Assembly (NCBI GenBank): GCA_037576215.1
Contig: JBANDB010000014.1
Location: 434,001 to 498,000, forward strand
DNA from: Armillaria gallica
Taxonomy: Eukaryota; Basidiomycota; Agaricomycetes; Agaricales; Physalacriaceae
Length of the DNA: 64,000 nt
Direction: 5' to 3'
The notes below the pieces were generated by a model. The model saw only the letters and a program-made list of their open reading frames with translations, had not been told where the DNA came from and ran no database searches. This document shows positions 11,553-22,830 of this stretch, piece after piece; the first letter of the stretch is position 1; every line of letters begins with the position of its first letter. A program made the translations under genes and the position numbers.

Positions 11553-12162
11553 ATGGCTCCCATCGCAATCGATTCTCTCCAGGAATTTAAGAAAATCGTG
11601 CGTACAGTGATCCCCATTATCTCCGTCTGGACTAACATCGATCCATCCAGATTGACGGTCCCAAGCCAGTCGTCATTGATTTTTGGGCAGAATGGTGCGG
11701 CCCGTGCAAAATGATTGGCCCGGTCTTCAAGAAACTTTCGGAAAAACCTGACTATGCTGGCGTTGACTTCTACACGGTCGACGGCGATGAGCAACCCGAC
11801 ATCATGGACGAACTGCAGATATCTTCGGTGAGAACTTCACGTAGTCGATTTCGATTTTTTTTCTCACCCTGGCCGGTAGATGCCCACTTTCATTGCGTTC
11901 AAGGACGGAAATAAGATAGGGACATCACTGGGTGCCATTCCCAAGAACCTTCTGGTGCGAACTGTCGTTTCCTCCCCGGGAGCAGTCACTGATATCTTCT
12001 ATAGGAGCTCATCGATAAAGCAGTTAAAGCTGCAGGTGAAGCTACTGGGGCCCCGTCGGCTGCGGAGACCCAGTGTAGGTTTCTCTCTGTGCGCGCGTTG
12101 AAAGTACCGGCTGACAATCTCCTTTAGCCGAAGCCGAAGCCACCGTCCCGGCTACGGCATAG
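11553..12162 (+). CDS. TRX: Thioredoxin
   Basis: Five exons encode a thioredoxin of about 130 residues that reduces protein disulphides, normally recharged by thioredoxin reductase in the cytosol. The start [15 protein letters not shown] is followed by [19 protein letters not shown], with the active-site WCGPC. Then come [19 protein letters not shown] and the cis-proline loop [12 protein letters not shown] (Pro right after Met). The body ends with [13 protein letters not shown]. The last exon adds an Ala/Thr/Glu-rich tail ([12 protein letters not shown]) beyond the usual 105-residue fold; this tail requires the intron gtaggt...ctttag near 12073. No targeting peptide is evident. The start is the first ATG after a CCACCATC-rich leader. 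Confidence 0.95.
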
Positions 12163-14202
12163 ATATCCCGAATAGAGATACGTTAGCTTCGTCGTGTGTA
12201 CGTCTAGGAATTCGAACGAGAAGTGTTGTATTTTATGTGATTAATAACAACTCACATTCATTCACGGCTACTCGGCGGTACTCGCGCAAGGTCCTTGCCT
12301 GGGCCCTGTCTGAGGCGTGGCTTCTAATCAAGTGATGATAGGCAACAAGTTGAGCAAGCGAGGTTTTTTATTCTCCGCATAACAATTTATCATTTCTGAC
12401 CCTTTATATGTAACGGCGATCTACATATCCCGCGAAACATAGTAGCGAGAGAGAACGGCCCTGATCAAACCACGTTGGCAAGGCGCTCAATGTCCGAGCA
12501 TGTATCTAAACGGCTCATCAAGCTCAGAATGAGATCCAAACGTGCATTCATGGAATATTCACGTTCTATCGTTCATCTCGACCAGGTTCTGATAGTTCTG
12601 CAGGATCGTTCATCTCGACCGCTCATTATTCGAATTTCAAACACATTTAATAGAGCTCAGACCTCACACCCGCCGAAAGAACCGACAGGTTGATACCATT
12701 ATGACGCAATGACGAGATTGATCTTTCCTCGGCGGTAGACTGGTTCACACGCGGCGGATAAACTGAAGACTTTAAATTGCGACATCAATTACACTTGGTC
12801 GTGAGCGTCAGCGGTTCAAAGGCTACATCGACGGGGTCGAATCCGAACCCATCGTTCTGCATGATCCCATCCTGGAGCAACTCCGTTTTTCTAGGGCTTT
12901 GTCTTGGGCTTGCATCTCGTTCATCATGATGTCTTGCGTAGCGAATGACCCCTGCCGTTAGCGAGATCATCAAGGTGTTTTGGTGTGGCGAATTGCCCTG
13001 GTTGCTATATTCTACGTTTACATTCTGATCCTTACGTTGTAGGCGATATGTATACATAGTGTTTTGCTTGGCTCCGCGAATCTACTTACGGCTACCTCTG
13101 TACGGGCAACTGGCACCGACTTTGAGTCCTTTGTCTACCCAATTGTTGATCCTATGGGCTGGGCTAACGCCAGTATGGGTCTTGCATCAGTCTCGAAGGC
13201 AGTGTGAAGCATATGTTTGTTGTAAGTCGATAACAGATTGCGTCCAGCGGGGTAGTGGTCCGTTTGGACCATGTTTATTCAGGCAATCCGACCACACACA
13301 GCAAGACACATCAGCATCTAGAGACAGGTTAGAATGTCCAGTTCAGCATTGATAATTGCTACAAGTGCTTTAACGTTGGCCTAGACCAACATCAAATCTC
13401 AGATGGCGCTCGACGTTAATTCAAACTTGTGCGCTGACTACCGAGCGCAGTGAAGCGACGTGCATCATAATCACGATCTCACGCAGTGTATTGTATTATG
13501 TAGATGGTGCGGCTCGGTTGCTGAAAATGGAAGAGACGGCGAAGGTTGAAAGATATATCACCAAAAGCAGGAATAACAGAGGATCTGGTGCTGAGGCTGA
13601 GCACCAGTGAGTGATCTTAGTCCGTTCTGATTGATATTCGGCGACTTGGGTGGCCATAAGATGCGGGAAGCTTCTGTAACGCTGGATGAACCTGATATTG
13701 GGCTCAAGAAACGCACTTATAGGTTAGTTTTCCTACACAGAAATCGGATCTGGCCGCGGAGTCAATCACTTTGAATGGGACCTTGATCATAAGGAATTGA
13801 TATCAAACGCCAATATCACAACTTGGCCCTTCCTATGGCAACAAGCATATTCAATTATGTACACCTACAACGCTGGTATTATCTGCAGCTTCCCCCCCAA
13901 GCCACCCTGAAAAAATAGCCTGTGAACGACACGGAGCCCTGATGTCTTCAATATGTACACCTCTTTTTCATACGAATGTATGTGGTCCATTTACCTCGGC
14001 TTTCTCTACAACCGCCACGCGTCGCCGCTACGTTACGCAGTATATAATGACACAACGTTGGGCGGGTGGGATTTCAATACAAAAAATCCAGTCGCCGCGC
14101 TTCTTCTGATTAGTGGAGAAAGAAGGCGGGATGTGGAAGCGAAGATGGATCGTATTCGCTTCCGGTGCAATAGGTGCGAACGGAAGGGGAATGGAGGTTC
14201 CC
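12163..14202. other. Intergenic with possible degenerate coding fragments
   Basis: About 2 kb without a supported gene. At 12930-13206 on the plus strand there is a suggestive sequence. EIIKVFW at about 12961 is followed, in another frame, by RIALVAIFYVYILILTL, then an acceptor-like GTTGTAG and an exon-like reading ending in FVYPIVDPMGWANAS with a stop at about 13206. The hydrophobic part looks like a transporter membrane helix with frame breaks, but I cannot name the family. A 15-base direct repeat (TCGTTCATCTCGACC) occurs at 12569 and 12604. Confidence 0.4.
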
Positions 14203-14580
14203 CTACTGCTGGCACGGAGAGGTGGGGTCGTATGGGGTGCAGCTTGTCACTGTGTTGTTCTTCAAGGTGCTCATCAGCGATGCGTATAACATGAGATGGG
14301 ACGGCACATACCTCAGCAACACTGCTACAGCATAGCTCATGGACTGCCTCGCAAGAATACTGCACGCATTCTTGTCCGAAAATTTCTTGGTCATCCTAAA
14401 CGCGCGATTGTCAGTCATACGCAAACCCGAAAAAAGAGAGAAAAAACTAACTGTCCACGATGCCTGGCAACAGTAGTACTGGTTCCTGCTCGGTGTTAAA
14501 GACTTGGCTTCTGTCTGCGAGACAAAGAACGGGCGGAAAAAGAGCGCCAATGCCAGAAGAGCGTGTGGTTGGGGAAACAT
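14203..14580 (-). CDS. Small secreted protein with eight cysteines
   Basis: Predicted 89-residue protein from three exons (14452-14580, 14312-14395, 14203-14259) split by introns of 56 and 52 bases with GTTAGT/TTTAG and GTATGT/GAAG ends and branch sites CTGAC and CTGAT. The N-terminus MFPQPHALLALALFFRPFFV is a signal peptide, likely cut after QTEA. The mature part has eight cysteines in the order CC-x14-C-x4-C-x6-CC-x11-C-x8-C, one N-glycosylation sequon (NNT), and stops two residues after the last cysteine. Two CC pairs recall hydrophobins, but their order is C-CC-C-C-CC-C, so this is not a hydrophobin. A TATA element (TGTATAAAG) lies about 30 bases upstream. It resembles fungal small secreted cysteine-rich proteins of unknown role. 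Confidence 0.6.
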   Translation of the reverse strand: MFPQPHALLALALFFRPFFVSQTEAKSLTPSRNQYYCCQASWTVSFFSLFSGLRMTDNRAFRMTKKFSDKNACSILARQSMSYAVAVLLRYVPSHLMLYASLMSTLKNNTVTSCTPYDPTSPCQQ

Positions 14581-15769
14581 TTCTGATCGCTCACTAGCAG
14601 AAGGAGTAGCTTTATACAGATAGAACTGAAAGGGGAGAAAAGTGGCTACGGCACAACCAGCAAGGACTGTTTATTTATATGCGGCGGGAAGACGGTGCCG
14701 GAAGCCTGTGGCGTAGTAGATATGCACTGCGTGATCTGTCAAAAAAGACTCTTTGGGAAGCTCTGCACTCTCGTAGTCGTAGCCTCATAGTCCAGATCCT
14801 TGTCAGTCAGTCAAACGTCAGTTTTTCAGAAGGGGGCGTAAGTACGAGACCGTGTCCGATTCACGCACGCAACATACAGTAGAGAACCGAAACTGCGACA
14901 AAGCAACAGCCTGGTTACGCTCAATTTTTTTGAACCGATCACTTCGTAAGACGGGTGGCGCTGCCGTGTAAGCGAGTGCGAGCTTGTAGGTTGTGAATGA
15001 CTTGAAGTACATAGCGACATACCATGACGAAATCAGATGACAGCCTTGGCTCAAGACGCGATATCGACAGTTTGATACACGGTCAGAGCTGTGGCTGGTC
15101 ACGGATAAATGGACGGTTCTTGTGCAGGGTATTGATATCAAGGAGCGAGCACCGGCTGATGGTGTTTAAACTCGATAGACCTCGCAGATTGAATCTTGCT
15201 CATATGGTCTATTCAAGGCTGCCTTGCAATGGTCTACGGATGGACGGGTCATTGCTGATATGGAGCATTGCCCCAAGGCAAAATGAATTGCAGCACCTTT
15301 TCTGAAATAAATTGAGGACCGTGCACGAAGCCAAGTTTATTTGCGCCACAATCCAGCACGAAACAGCGGTGCCGTGACAACGTATTCAACTGTTATGGGG
15401 CGTTCAAAAGACCGGAGAAAACGGCTGTAAGCTGCTTTGGAATCATTAATAGTGCTATTTCTTGTTTGCATAGCCTATTTGGGCGGAGACGGCGATGTGA
15501 TTGGTCGAAATGATATAATACGAGATCGTATACATAGACATAGGCATCCCCGTTACTTAGATGATTGCATTACATTCCGTCTGAGGGTACACAGGTCAGG
15601 TCGACGGGATATACTTGGCACCAAAAGAAAATACACACCGTCCTTGAATTTGACACGGAGAATTTCCAGACTCTGAAAATGGATGACCTGCGCCAACGTA
15701 GAGTTATGTTACGCTCGGTGTCATCTCCAATCTCGAATGCGATACCAATAGTATTCGTCTGAGAAGAAT
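14581..15769. other. Intergenic, nothing recognised
   Basis: About 1.2 kb between the promoter of the cysteine-rich gene and the 3' end of the NCE101-like gene. Short open frames exist on both strands but lack splice signals, repeats or recognisable motifs. Confidence 0.6.
14610..14617 (-). promoter_or_regulatory. TATA box of the cysteine-rich gene
   Basis: On the minus strand the sequence reads CTGTATAAAGC about 30 bases before the ATG at 14580. That is close, so either the 5' leader is very short or transcription starts almost at the ATG. Confidence 0.45.
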
Positions 15770-16016
15770 TCATGCATCGACGGCACTGTCCTCTTTGGCG
15801 AGTTTCTCCTGCTTCCACTTGTCCATCTTCCATCGGGCGAGCTCCATCAACCTTTGCTCTTCCGGAAGTCCAGTTCGAGGTGAGTTTCGTAGAGGTAGTA
15901 GGCAAGAACACCGGTGAAAACTCCAAGCAAAGGGTCAAGACCGCTGTTGGACGTGTCAGCCTTGACAGACTAGACTTTTGCAGCGTGCATCACCGAGAAA
16001 GTAGAACAGGCGGCAT
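15770..16016 (-). CDS. NCE101: NCE101-like small membrane protein, frame broken by one base
   Basis: Exon 1 (15994-16016) encodes MPPVLLSR. A 50-base intron (GTGATG to CAACAG, branch GGCTGAC) leads to GLDPLLGVFTGVLAYYLYET, the single membrane helix typical of fungal NCE101 (non-classical export) proteins. The family then continues with a Pro-Arg-Thr motif and a basic amphipathic tail. Here that tail (PRTGLPEEQRLMELARWK, then EKLAKEDSAVDA and stop) is in another frame and becomes contiguous only if one base is restored in the CC at plus 15879-15880. Taken literally, the frame stops early after LDFRKSKG. The total would be about 64 residues, normal for the family. It diverges from NAA25 with 251 bases between ATGs, which must contain both promoters. 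Confidence 0.75.
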
Positions 16017-16267
16017 GCCCGTCGTCTGGATGATATTCCTGGTCAGTTCAAGGAGAGAAATGAACGACGAATAAATACCTTGGTGAGGCAGGATGGTGGT
16101 ATTGGTCAGGTGCGGAGGTCTCGTGGTGGGTCGAAATGGTCGCGATCGGCGGCAAACGGGAACCCGAAAAAAATTATTCGGGCCGGGACCATCTCTCTCT
16201 TTTTGTTCTCGCGACGTCTTCGTCATATCGTTCTTACTATTCCTCTTTTCTGCTTCTTTTATAGCGA

Positions 16268-19200
16268 ATGTCGAGTGCACTTGATCGTCAGGTTCGCCCC
16301 ATCTATGGTCAGCTGTCACGGTCAAATTTGTCCAGCACTTTCCCAATGTTACTTCCCCCACAGATGCTCTCGATACTGGATCGAACAAGTCGGCCATTGT
16401 GACGTGCAACAAGATACTGAAAAAACAACCCAAAAATGAACTTGTAAAGGTGCGGTCGCCTTCGTTTTCTTCTTTCGACTAGAGAGACGGCTAAGATTTG
16501 CAAAGGCATTGAAAGCTCTGGCTTTGGTCCGATCCCAAAAGGTCGAGGAGTCCTTGATCCTTTGCGATGAGGTGCTTGCAGCTAAGCCAACTGACGATGG
16601 CGTTTTGACCGCCATGATGCACGTTCTCCGCGGGTTGGGTCGACGTGAGTCCACAACATCATTGCCGGACGAATTGGCTAAATGCGTTCTTTGCTAGACA
16701 GAGATACTGTCGTAATGTTCGAGGAGGCATTCAAAAAGGAGCCTACCAATGAAGATCTAGGAGCCCAAACATTCTTGTCAAATGTTCGCGCCGGTCATTG
16801 GAAGTCTGCTCAACAGGTGCGTCGTCGTTCACAAAAGTGATGTGTATCTCAATTTTTTTCGCGTTAGATTGCAACTAGGCTGTATAAAACGTTTCAGGAG
16901 GATCGATATTTGTATTGGAGCGTAATGAGTGCCGTCTTGCAGGTGGGTAACTCATATATGCCAACTTGGTTCAATAAACAAGTACGGACAGGCAAATGAC
17001 ATATCGACCCCTGCTGCTATGCGCCCTGTTCTCTACCAACTCGCCAACAGACTCATATCTTCCTCCCAAACACCTTCCTTCCACAGTGCTGACCGATTTC
17101 ACCTCCATCTCTCCATCCTTCGTGAGCTCAAGCTCTATGATGAAGCTGTGAAGCTTTTAGACAGCGAGATTGGCGCTCATATTTGTGGATCCAGTCTCGT
17201 ATGCAATGAAATGAGACGTGATATTTACCATCTAAAAGGGTTGCTCAAAGAAGAGGGCAAAAAAGCCGAAACATTAATCACGGAAAAGAAGTACGGGCAC
17301 TATTCTACTACTCTCATACTCGCTAATACCGTTGTTTTAGAGATCGCAATTGGCTAGAATTCCTTGCTGTCATTGACGCGACTTTTCTACTGTGGAGTCT
17401 GATAGAGATGTTGCTGCTGCCGAATGCTCCAGGGCGAAGGATCTCTTTACCGACATAATGGAAAAGGATGGCAAAAGAGATCGTTCAGGGCTCCTCGCAC
17501 TTCTTGAACTGGAGAAACGGTGCAGACAGTTCGGTCTATCAACAGGCAAGTCTGGTGCTTTACAGTGGAGATGATAAACAAAACCTTCGCAGACTCCGCT
17601 CGAATGGTTGACCTGATACAGCAATACTTTGAGAAAATTGGCGACAAAGCATGCTGTTTCGAGGACCTCTTACCTTATATCCATTTAGACGGCGACGATT
17701 TATCAAGATGGACGTCGTACCTAAAATCTGTTCCCTCTGCCCTTGTGCGAATTTTTCCTTTTTGTCGTTGTAAATCAATGTGCTAAAAAGCTCGTGTCAG
17801 ACGACCATCAATGAACTTCAACGATCAACGAATTGCCACAAATTACTGCGCCATAATCTTACCCAATCTGATCTTACGATAGAAGCAGAGCTCTCGCACG
17901 CCACTCTCTACACAAAACAATATCTCGAGGGCCTCCAACTGGGGAAGGACCTGCCAACTACGGAACTTCAACCTGCCGATGATCTTGCCATTTTAGCCGG
18001 ACACGCCTTTATAAGCTTGTGGGTCTTGAGTAAGGACGAAAAATACCTTCTTAATGCGGTCTCCCTCCTCGAGTTTGCTTCATCAAAAAGTAAACAGTCT
18101 TTCCGGATACGGTTAATGCTCATCAGGCTATACCGGATCCTTGGTAAGTGTCCTTCATAGTGTTCGGCTGAACGGAGATGACATAGTTGTATAGGTGCAC
18201 CATCACTCGCTTTAGAGCATTACCGTGCGATGCGGATTAAACAAATTCAAAATGATACACTATCTCACTTTCTTTTCTCCCGATCATCAATATTCTCTTT
18301 GGCCCCCTCTGGAGACCTAACTCTCATGAGCGAATATATTGAAGCCTCCCAGATTTACATCAACAATTCCCAAGATGTAGTTGTTCTTGTCAAGTACCAT
18401 GTTTCAAACTGATGCTTTGAATAGACTCCAGAATACATCGTTCGAGCATTTACATCAGAAAAGTATTCTCAGGTGCGCGTTTTTCTCGTAATTTGTGGTA
18501 TTAATTAATGATTATCAAAAGATTCCCGAATTCATATCATTTGAGAACCAGCTAGAATGCTCTCTTCAACGAGACATCTCAAAATTGGAGCATACGCGTA
18601 TGAGGCTTGCTTTTGAGCCGGTCTCTACCGATGTTATCGATATGGAACTCATTGAGTCAAAGTTCATCTTTGATCGACGTGAGTGTTGTATTTGTCGCGC
18701 TGTGTTTTATTGCTCATGTAGGGTGTTAAGACACTTTGATAACCGTGACTACAAAGTTTTGCCTAATTACCAACCTCGAATTCAACAAACGCTCAACGAA
18801 CAGACCCTCTTGTTTGGAAAATCAGAAGGGGTACGTTGTCGTCAGGTAGATCTATACCTGCATCTACTCACTTCTATCTTCAGTCGGGTTGGCTGTGGTC
18901 ATTTTTAAAGCTGTATGTTAGAGCCTTCCAGCATGGAAGCGACCTCGATGAAACCGTCGAAGAGAAACTACTCATTGGGGATCGGCCGAAACATATTCCT
19001 GACGCAAACCAGTGTCCTCTTAAGGAGCGTTTGTGCCAACGGAGCGAAGAGGAACTATCGGAGGTATGACCTTTTCCTCCCGGACTGACAAATGCTGAAA
19101 TTAGGCGCCCTCAGTTGACATCACACGAGTTGACCTACATCCATTACGCCGATGTGCTGGCAAATTGGCTAGAGCCACACCACGATTATGTTCGACCACC

Positions 19201-19991
19201 GCCGGCGGTCGTGTTAGCCGAGGCTGCCAAACAGACAGAGCTCAAGACGGGTCACCCGCTAAGGGGCGTCGAGATCCCTGTGCTGGACGGCCTCGCTAAT
19301 GGCCACAAGAAAGACGAAGAAGCTCCCCCTGTTACTGAAGCTCCGGCGGAACTAACGACATTCTTTGATGGTATAATTGCCCGTTTGATAAGATATCCCT
19401 AGCTAAACAATATTCCCAGATATGAAAGCAAGGTTTGAGAAAGTGAAAGGGCAGCCTTCTCCGACTGAAGCGCTTGCTGTTGCTGCCCTTATGCAGGAGG
19501 TGATAACATTCGTCTTTGCATGGCCATGAGTTGCTGATTGCATCGTTATAGGCCTTGATTCTGTTCATGCTTGAAACCCTGCGTTTCAAGCCAGCTGCTG
19601 TCGTCAAGATACACAAACTAGGAAACGTACGGTCCCTTGATGATTAAGAGGTCCCTGCGTACTGATTGATTTTAGCTGGTGGCGTCCTTCAAAACTATCC
19701 GAATTCATGCGCTCGCTGCTGTTCGAGATGTGTCAGCGCAGCTTGTCAAGATGAGCGAGAACGAAGGCACTATCGAGCAACGGAAAGTCATTGTGGACTT
19801 GTGTGCTCAAGTCACGGTGTCAGAGGTAGGGCAATCAGTTCTTTTTTCAAAGACGCTTATTGACTGGGGTTTTCAAGCTTGACCATGATTTCGTGTTGAA
19901 TGTAGCCAAAAAGCTATCTGATGCACGAAAAAAGGCGTTGGAGGGGTATGGAAAGGGGATGTCACGCGTTTGCACACTGTATGCGCATTGA
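16268..19991 (+). CDS. NAA25: NatB N-terminal acetyltransferase auxiliary subunit (Mdm20/Naa25)
   Basis: Large gene of about 18 exons for a protein of roughly 900 residues. Naa25 is the TPR-repeat scaffold that holds catalytic Naa20 on the ribosome and directs acetylation of Met-Asp/Glu/Asn N-termini. The start is MSSALDRQVRPIYG. TPR-like helical pairs follow: ALKALALVRSQKVEESLIL, QLANRLISSSQTPSF, and the diagnostic RFHLHLSILRELKLYDEAV at about 17098. Later segments include HYRAMRIKQIQNDTLSHFLF (about 18217) and YIHYADVLANWLEPHHDY (about 19138), both Mdm20-like, and the end is KKLSDARKKALEGYGKGM. Two oddities: the intron at 17546-17592 has a GCAAGT donor (GC-AG), and near 17381-17386 (GCGACTTTTC) one base is missing, since FLAVIDATF must be followed by STVESDRDVAAAE one frame back. 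Confidence 0.92.
17546..17592 (+). other. GC-AG intron in NAA25
   Basis: A 47-base intron with donor ACAG/GCAAGT and acceptor CTTCGCAG. It joins RCRQFGLST to DSARMVDLIQQYF in frame; without it the exon runs into stops (TGA TAA) within 30 bases. Confidence 0.8.
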
Positions 19992-20154
19992 AGTTGGTAG
20001 AATGACATGTTTTAGATTTCTGCAAGTAAATACGACTCTGAGCGGCGAATTTGTTTTTGTCTAATATTTGTTCTGTGCAAACAACGCGTGACAGAACGCG
20101 CTTTTTTTGTCACGCTCCATCTTACTCATCTCTACACCTACACGCACCACAAAA

Positions 20155-21283
20155 ATGAGCCGTACGAATAGCCTTGCTGCATTTTGTTCTTCTTGCTGAT
20201 TGTTGACATAGAAGGAGGATACTACAGTGGTGGTGGCGGTGGCGGCTATGTGCAAGGTGGCTCACCATACAGCGCCGGAGGCAGCCCAGGAGGTGGTAGT
20301 CGAGTCCGTCCCTTCTCATATGTGCGGTCGATGGGTTACTGACCGATTTTTAGAGAACAGACACGTCTCAGTCGATTCGGCCGTTTACCATTGCCCAGCT
20401 CACCAAGGCCACTCAAGCGCATACTGATGCAGAGTGGATGCTGGACGACGCTGTGATTGGACACGTAAGAATGGCACTCTATTTCTTTTTCCTTACCGTC
20501 TCATCTTCAGTGCAGGTGACAACGGTAGGCCAAGTAATCCGCGTCCAAAAGCAGGCGACCAACAGCGTCTACGACCTTCACGACGGCACAGGACACATCG
20601 AGGTGCGGCATTGGAATGAGACGACAAATGAAGAAGACGATATCAAGTGGGGCGGCATACAGTGCGTACGCGTCCAATTTTCTCTTGGATTTTGCTCAGT
20701 GATTTTGTGCTTAGAGAAAACCAAAACGTCCGCGTCGTTGGCTCTTTGAAGACATTTGGCAGCAAGCGCTACGTGAACGCGACACAAATTCGAGTGGCTG
20801 AAGATCCTCACGAAGTGTTCTTCCATATCCTGGAATGCGTTACCTCTACCTTGATCGCCGACAGGGGACCAGTACGCTTCTATTGCCTGGTCTTCATGCT
20901 TTTTCTTGACATCTATTGTAGCCTGTCACCGGTCAGCAACCAGTCAAATCGGACGGACAGTCTGTCCCTGGGTCAAGTACGTCGGCGTATCAGTCTCATT
21001 CGGCACAGCCGGTCTCGCATGACGAATACGCACATCTACCGAAACTACAGCGCGACATCGTGCACTTCATGCTCAAGCAGGAGAACAGCGAGGAAGGGGT
21101 CCACGTCGCATCCATTGCTCGTTCTATTGGTGGTGGAGATGCACAAAAGATCAGGTCGGTGATCTCTTTACACTGTCCTGAGCAAGACTGATCCACCGTA
21201 ACAGTGATGCCCTTGACGGCTTAATGGACGATGGAATCGTGTTCAGTACCATCGATGACTCTCACTTTAATGTATCTCGCTGA
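20155..21283 (+). CDS. RPA2: Replication protein A 32 kDa subunit
   Basis: Middle subunit of the ssDNA-binding RPA heterotrimer used in replication, repair and checkpoint signalling. Multi-exon, about 260 residues. The short glycine-rich N-terminus (GGYYSGGGGGGYVQGG) is the phosphorylated tail of the family. It is followed by SIRPFTIAQLTKATQAHTDA and the OB fold (VTTVGQVIRVQKQATNSVYD, DGTGHIEVRHWN, NVRVVGSLKTFGSKRYVNA, IRVAEDPHEVFFHILEC). The C-terminal winged helix that binds repair factors reads LPKLQRDIVHFMLKQ, GVHVASIARSIGGGDAQKI and LMDDGIVFSTIDDSHFNV. The first intron follows only seven coding bases (ATG AGC C). The order of domains and length are normal. A diverged paralogue starts 130 bases downstream on the same strand. 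Confidence 0.95.
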
Positions 21284-21413
21284 ATTGCCTCGATCTTGTA
21301 GTTGTATCAGCCGACGTAATCATGGTCAACCCATATTTGTATTCTATTGCTTACTCTATATATCCTTCCTCCTACCACCATCATATCGAAGTGACGCATG
21401 AATAGCAAGCTCA

Positions 21414-22830
21414 ATGATGGATGGGGATACTATGAATGAACGCGGTCCTAAATATAAGGTATAAGTATTGCAATATCAAGCGTGCTTTCCGCTGACCGCG
21501 ATCGGTGCTGCAGGGACCTCGGTACGAAGTCAAAGACTCGATACGTTGTATCACCATTGCTCAAGCCCGTAAATCCGAAAGGATGCACGATACTGCACCT
21601 TTCAAGATAGAAGGGAAAGAAACTGGATCGGTCAGGATGATTTGCGCTCCTCTAACTGAATGACCAGTGACCCAATATCACGAAATAGGTTGCGATCGTT
21701 GGAAACCTTTATGACCACTTCGTGAAAGGCCAATGTACATATTTCAAGGTAGACGACGGGACTGGGAAACTTACTGTCCGTCTGCGGAAATCCGATGCTG
21801 GCGATGTCTTCGTTCCGGATATTGAGTACGTTACAATATTGTCGCTCAATCTCCGACGACAGTAACCTAGCCCTTTCTAGCCAAGGGATGCTCGATAACT
21901 TACAGGTCATCCGCGTTACTGGGAGGCTTGACCGATGGAAGGGCAACACTTCGCTGTCTCATATACAGTCAATAGACATAATATCTGATCCTCTTTCAAT
22001 GTACTGGCATCTGTTGCAATGCGCGACGGAGACCTTGATATACGAACGAGGCATGCCGGTAGGTGCTCTCATGCTACATCTGCATATTTGAGTGTTGAAA
22101 CCGGAGACTTTAGCCTTCCCAGGAAACAAGCGCTCCCCCTGCATCCCAGGCGCTTACGCAGCCGGACGACGGTATCCAAGATGTGACGGTGAGCTTCGCG
22201 GAGACGTCCTTGAGCCCTTCGCCCAAGCGAAAGCCGCGAAAACAGCTCCCGTCTAAGAAGTCAACTCCATCTCCCCCCGACTCTCCCATCGAGATCCACA
22301 TGATTGAGCATGTAATCGACGAGGACATAGTCATGCTGGAGTACCCCAACAGATCCAACCCCACAACACCCCAGAAAACGCCGTCGACCCGAAATCAGGC
22401 GACGGCTTCGCTTTTGTTCTCACAGGATGCATCAACTCCGACGTCTTCATCAAAGAGACGCCTGAGAGATCATAATCAGGACTCGCCCTCGAAAAAGCGC
22501 CCTCAGAAGCGTGATCCTTATTCGGATCTTAACGCCGTTCAGAGAGAAATCATTCTCTTCATCAATGGGAACGCGGCCAAGGTTAGCGTGTACCCTGCAA
22601 TGAACAGCGACCTCAACGCACCGGTCTTTGAGGAAGGCGTCTCTCGTAACACAATTGTCAACACGCTGAGCCAGGGCCGCATGCCCGCTGATGCTATACG
22701 GTAAGCGGAATTCTGGATTTAATAAACTCAACGATAACAGATCTTCACTGCCAGACGTGAGATTGAATTCTTAATAGCTCGTGGTTACATCTATTCCACG
22801 GGTGACAAAGAACATTTTGCAGTCACTTGA
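21414..22830 (+). CDS. Diverged RPA32-like paralogue with long basic linker
   Basis: A second RPA2-type protein immediately behind RPA2. Exons begin at 21414 (ATGATGGATGGGG, ends 21458) and 21514. The OB-fold part reads DSIRCITIAQARKSERMHDT, VAIVGNLYDHFVKGQCTYFK, DDGTGKLTVRLRKSDAGD and LQVIRVTGRLDRWKGNTSLS. The glycine-rich N-terminal tail is missing. The winged helix at the C-terminus is retained (DLNAVQREIILFINGN, GVSRNTIVNTLSQGRMPADA, REIEFLIARGYIYSTGDKEHF). Between them lies a linker of more than 120 residues, rich in Ser/Pro/Lys, with likely nuclear-localisation patches (PSPKRKPRKQLPSKK, SSKRRLRD, SPSKKRPQKR); ordinary RPA32 has about 30 residues there. It probably arose by tandem duplication and may be a specialised ssDNA-binding subunit, somewhat like the alternative RPA2 proteins of other lineages. 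The C-terminal WH could still contact repair proteins. Function is inferred. Confidence 0.8.

Noticed and set aside
12785..13057. 90-codon minus-strand frame
   Set aside because: No homology recognised, no signal peptide, and it overlaps plus-strand sequence that looks more like a decayed transporter exon.
14203..14580. Calling the cysteine-rich protein a hydrophobin
   Set aside because: It has eight cysteines and two CC pairs, but the order CC-C-C-CC-C-C does not match the hydrophobin order C-CC-C-C-CC-C.
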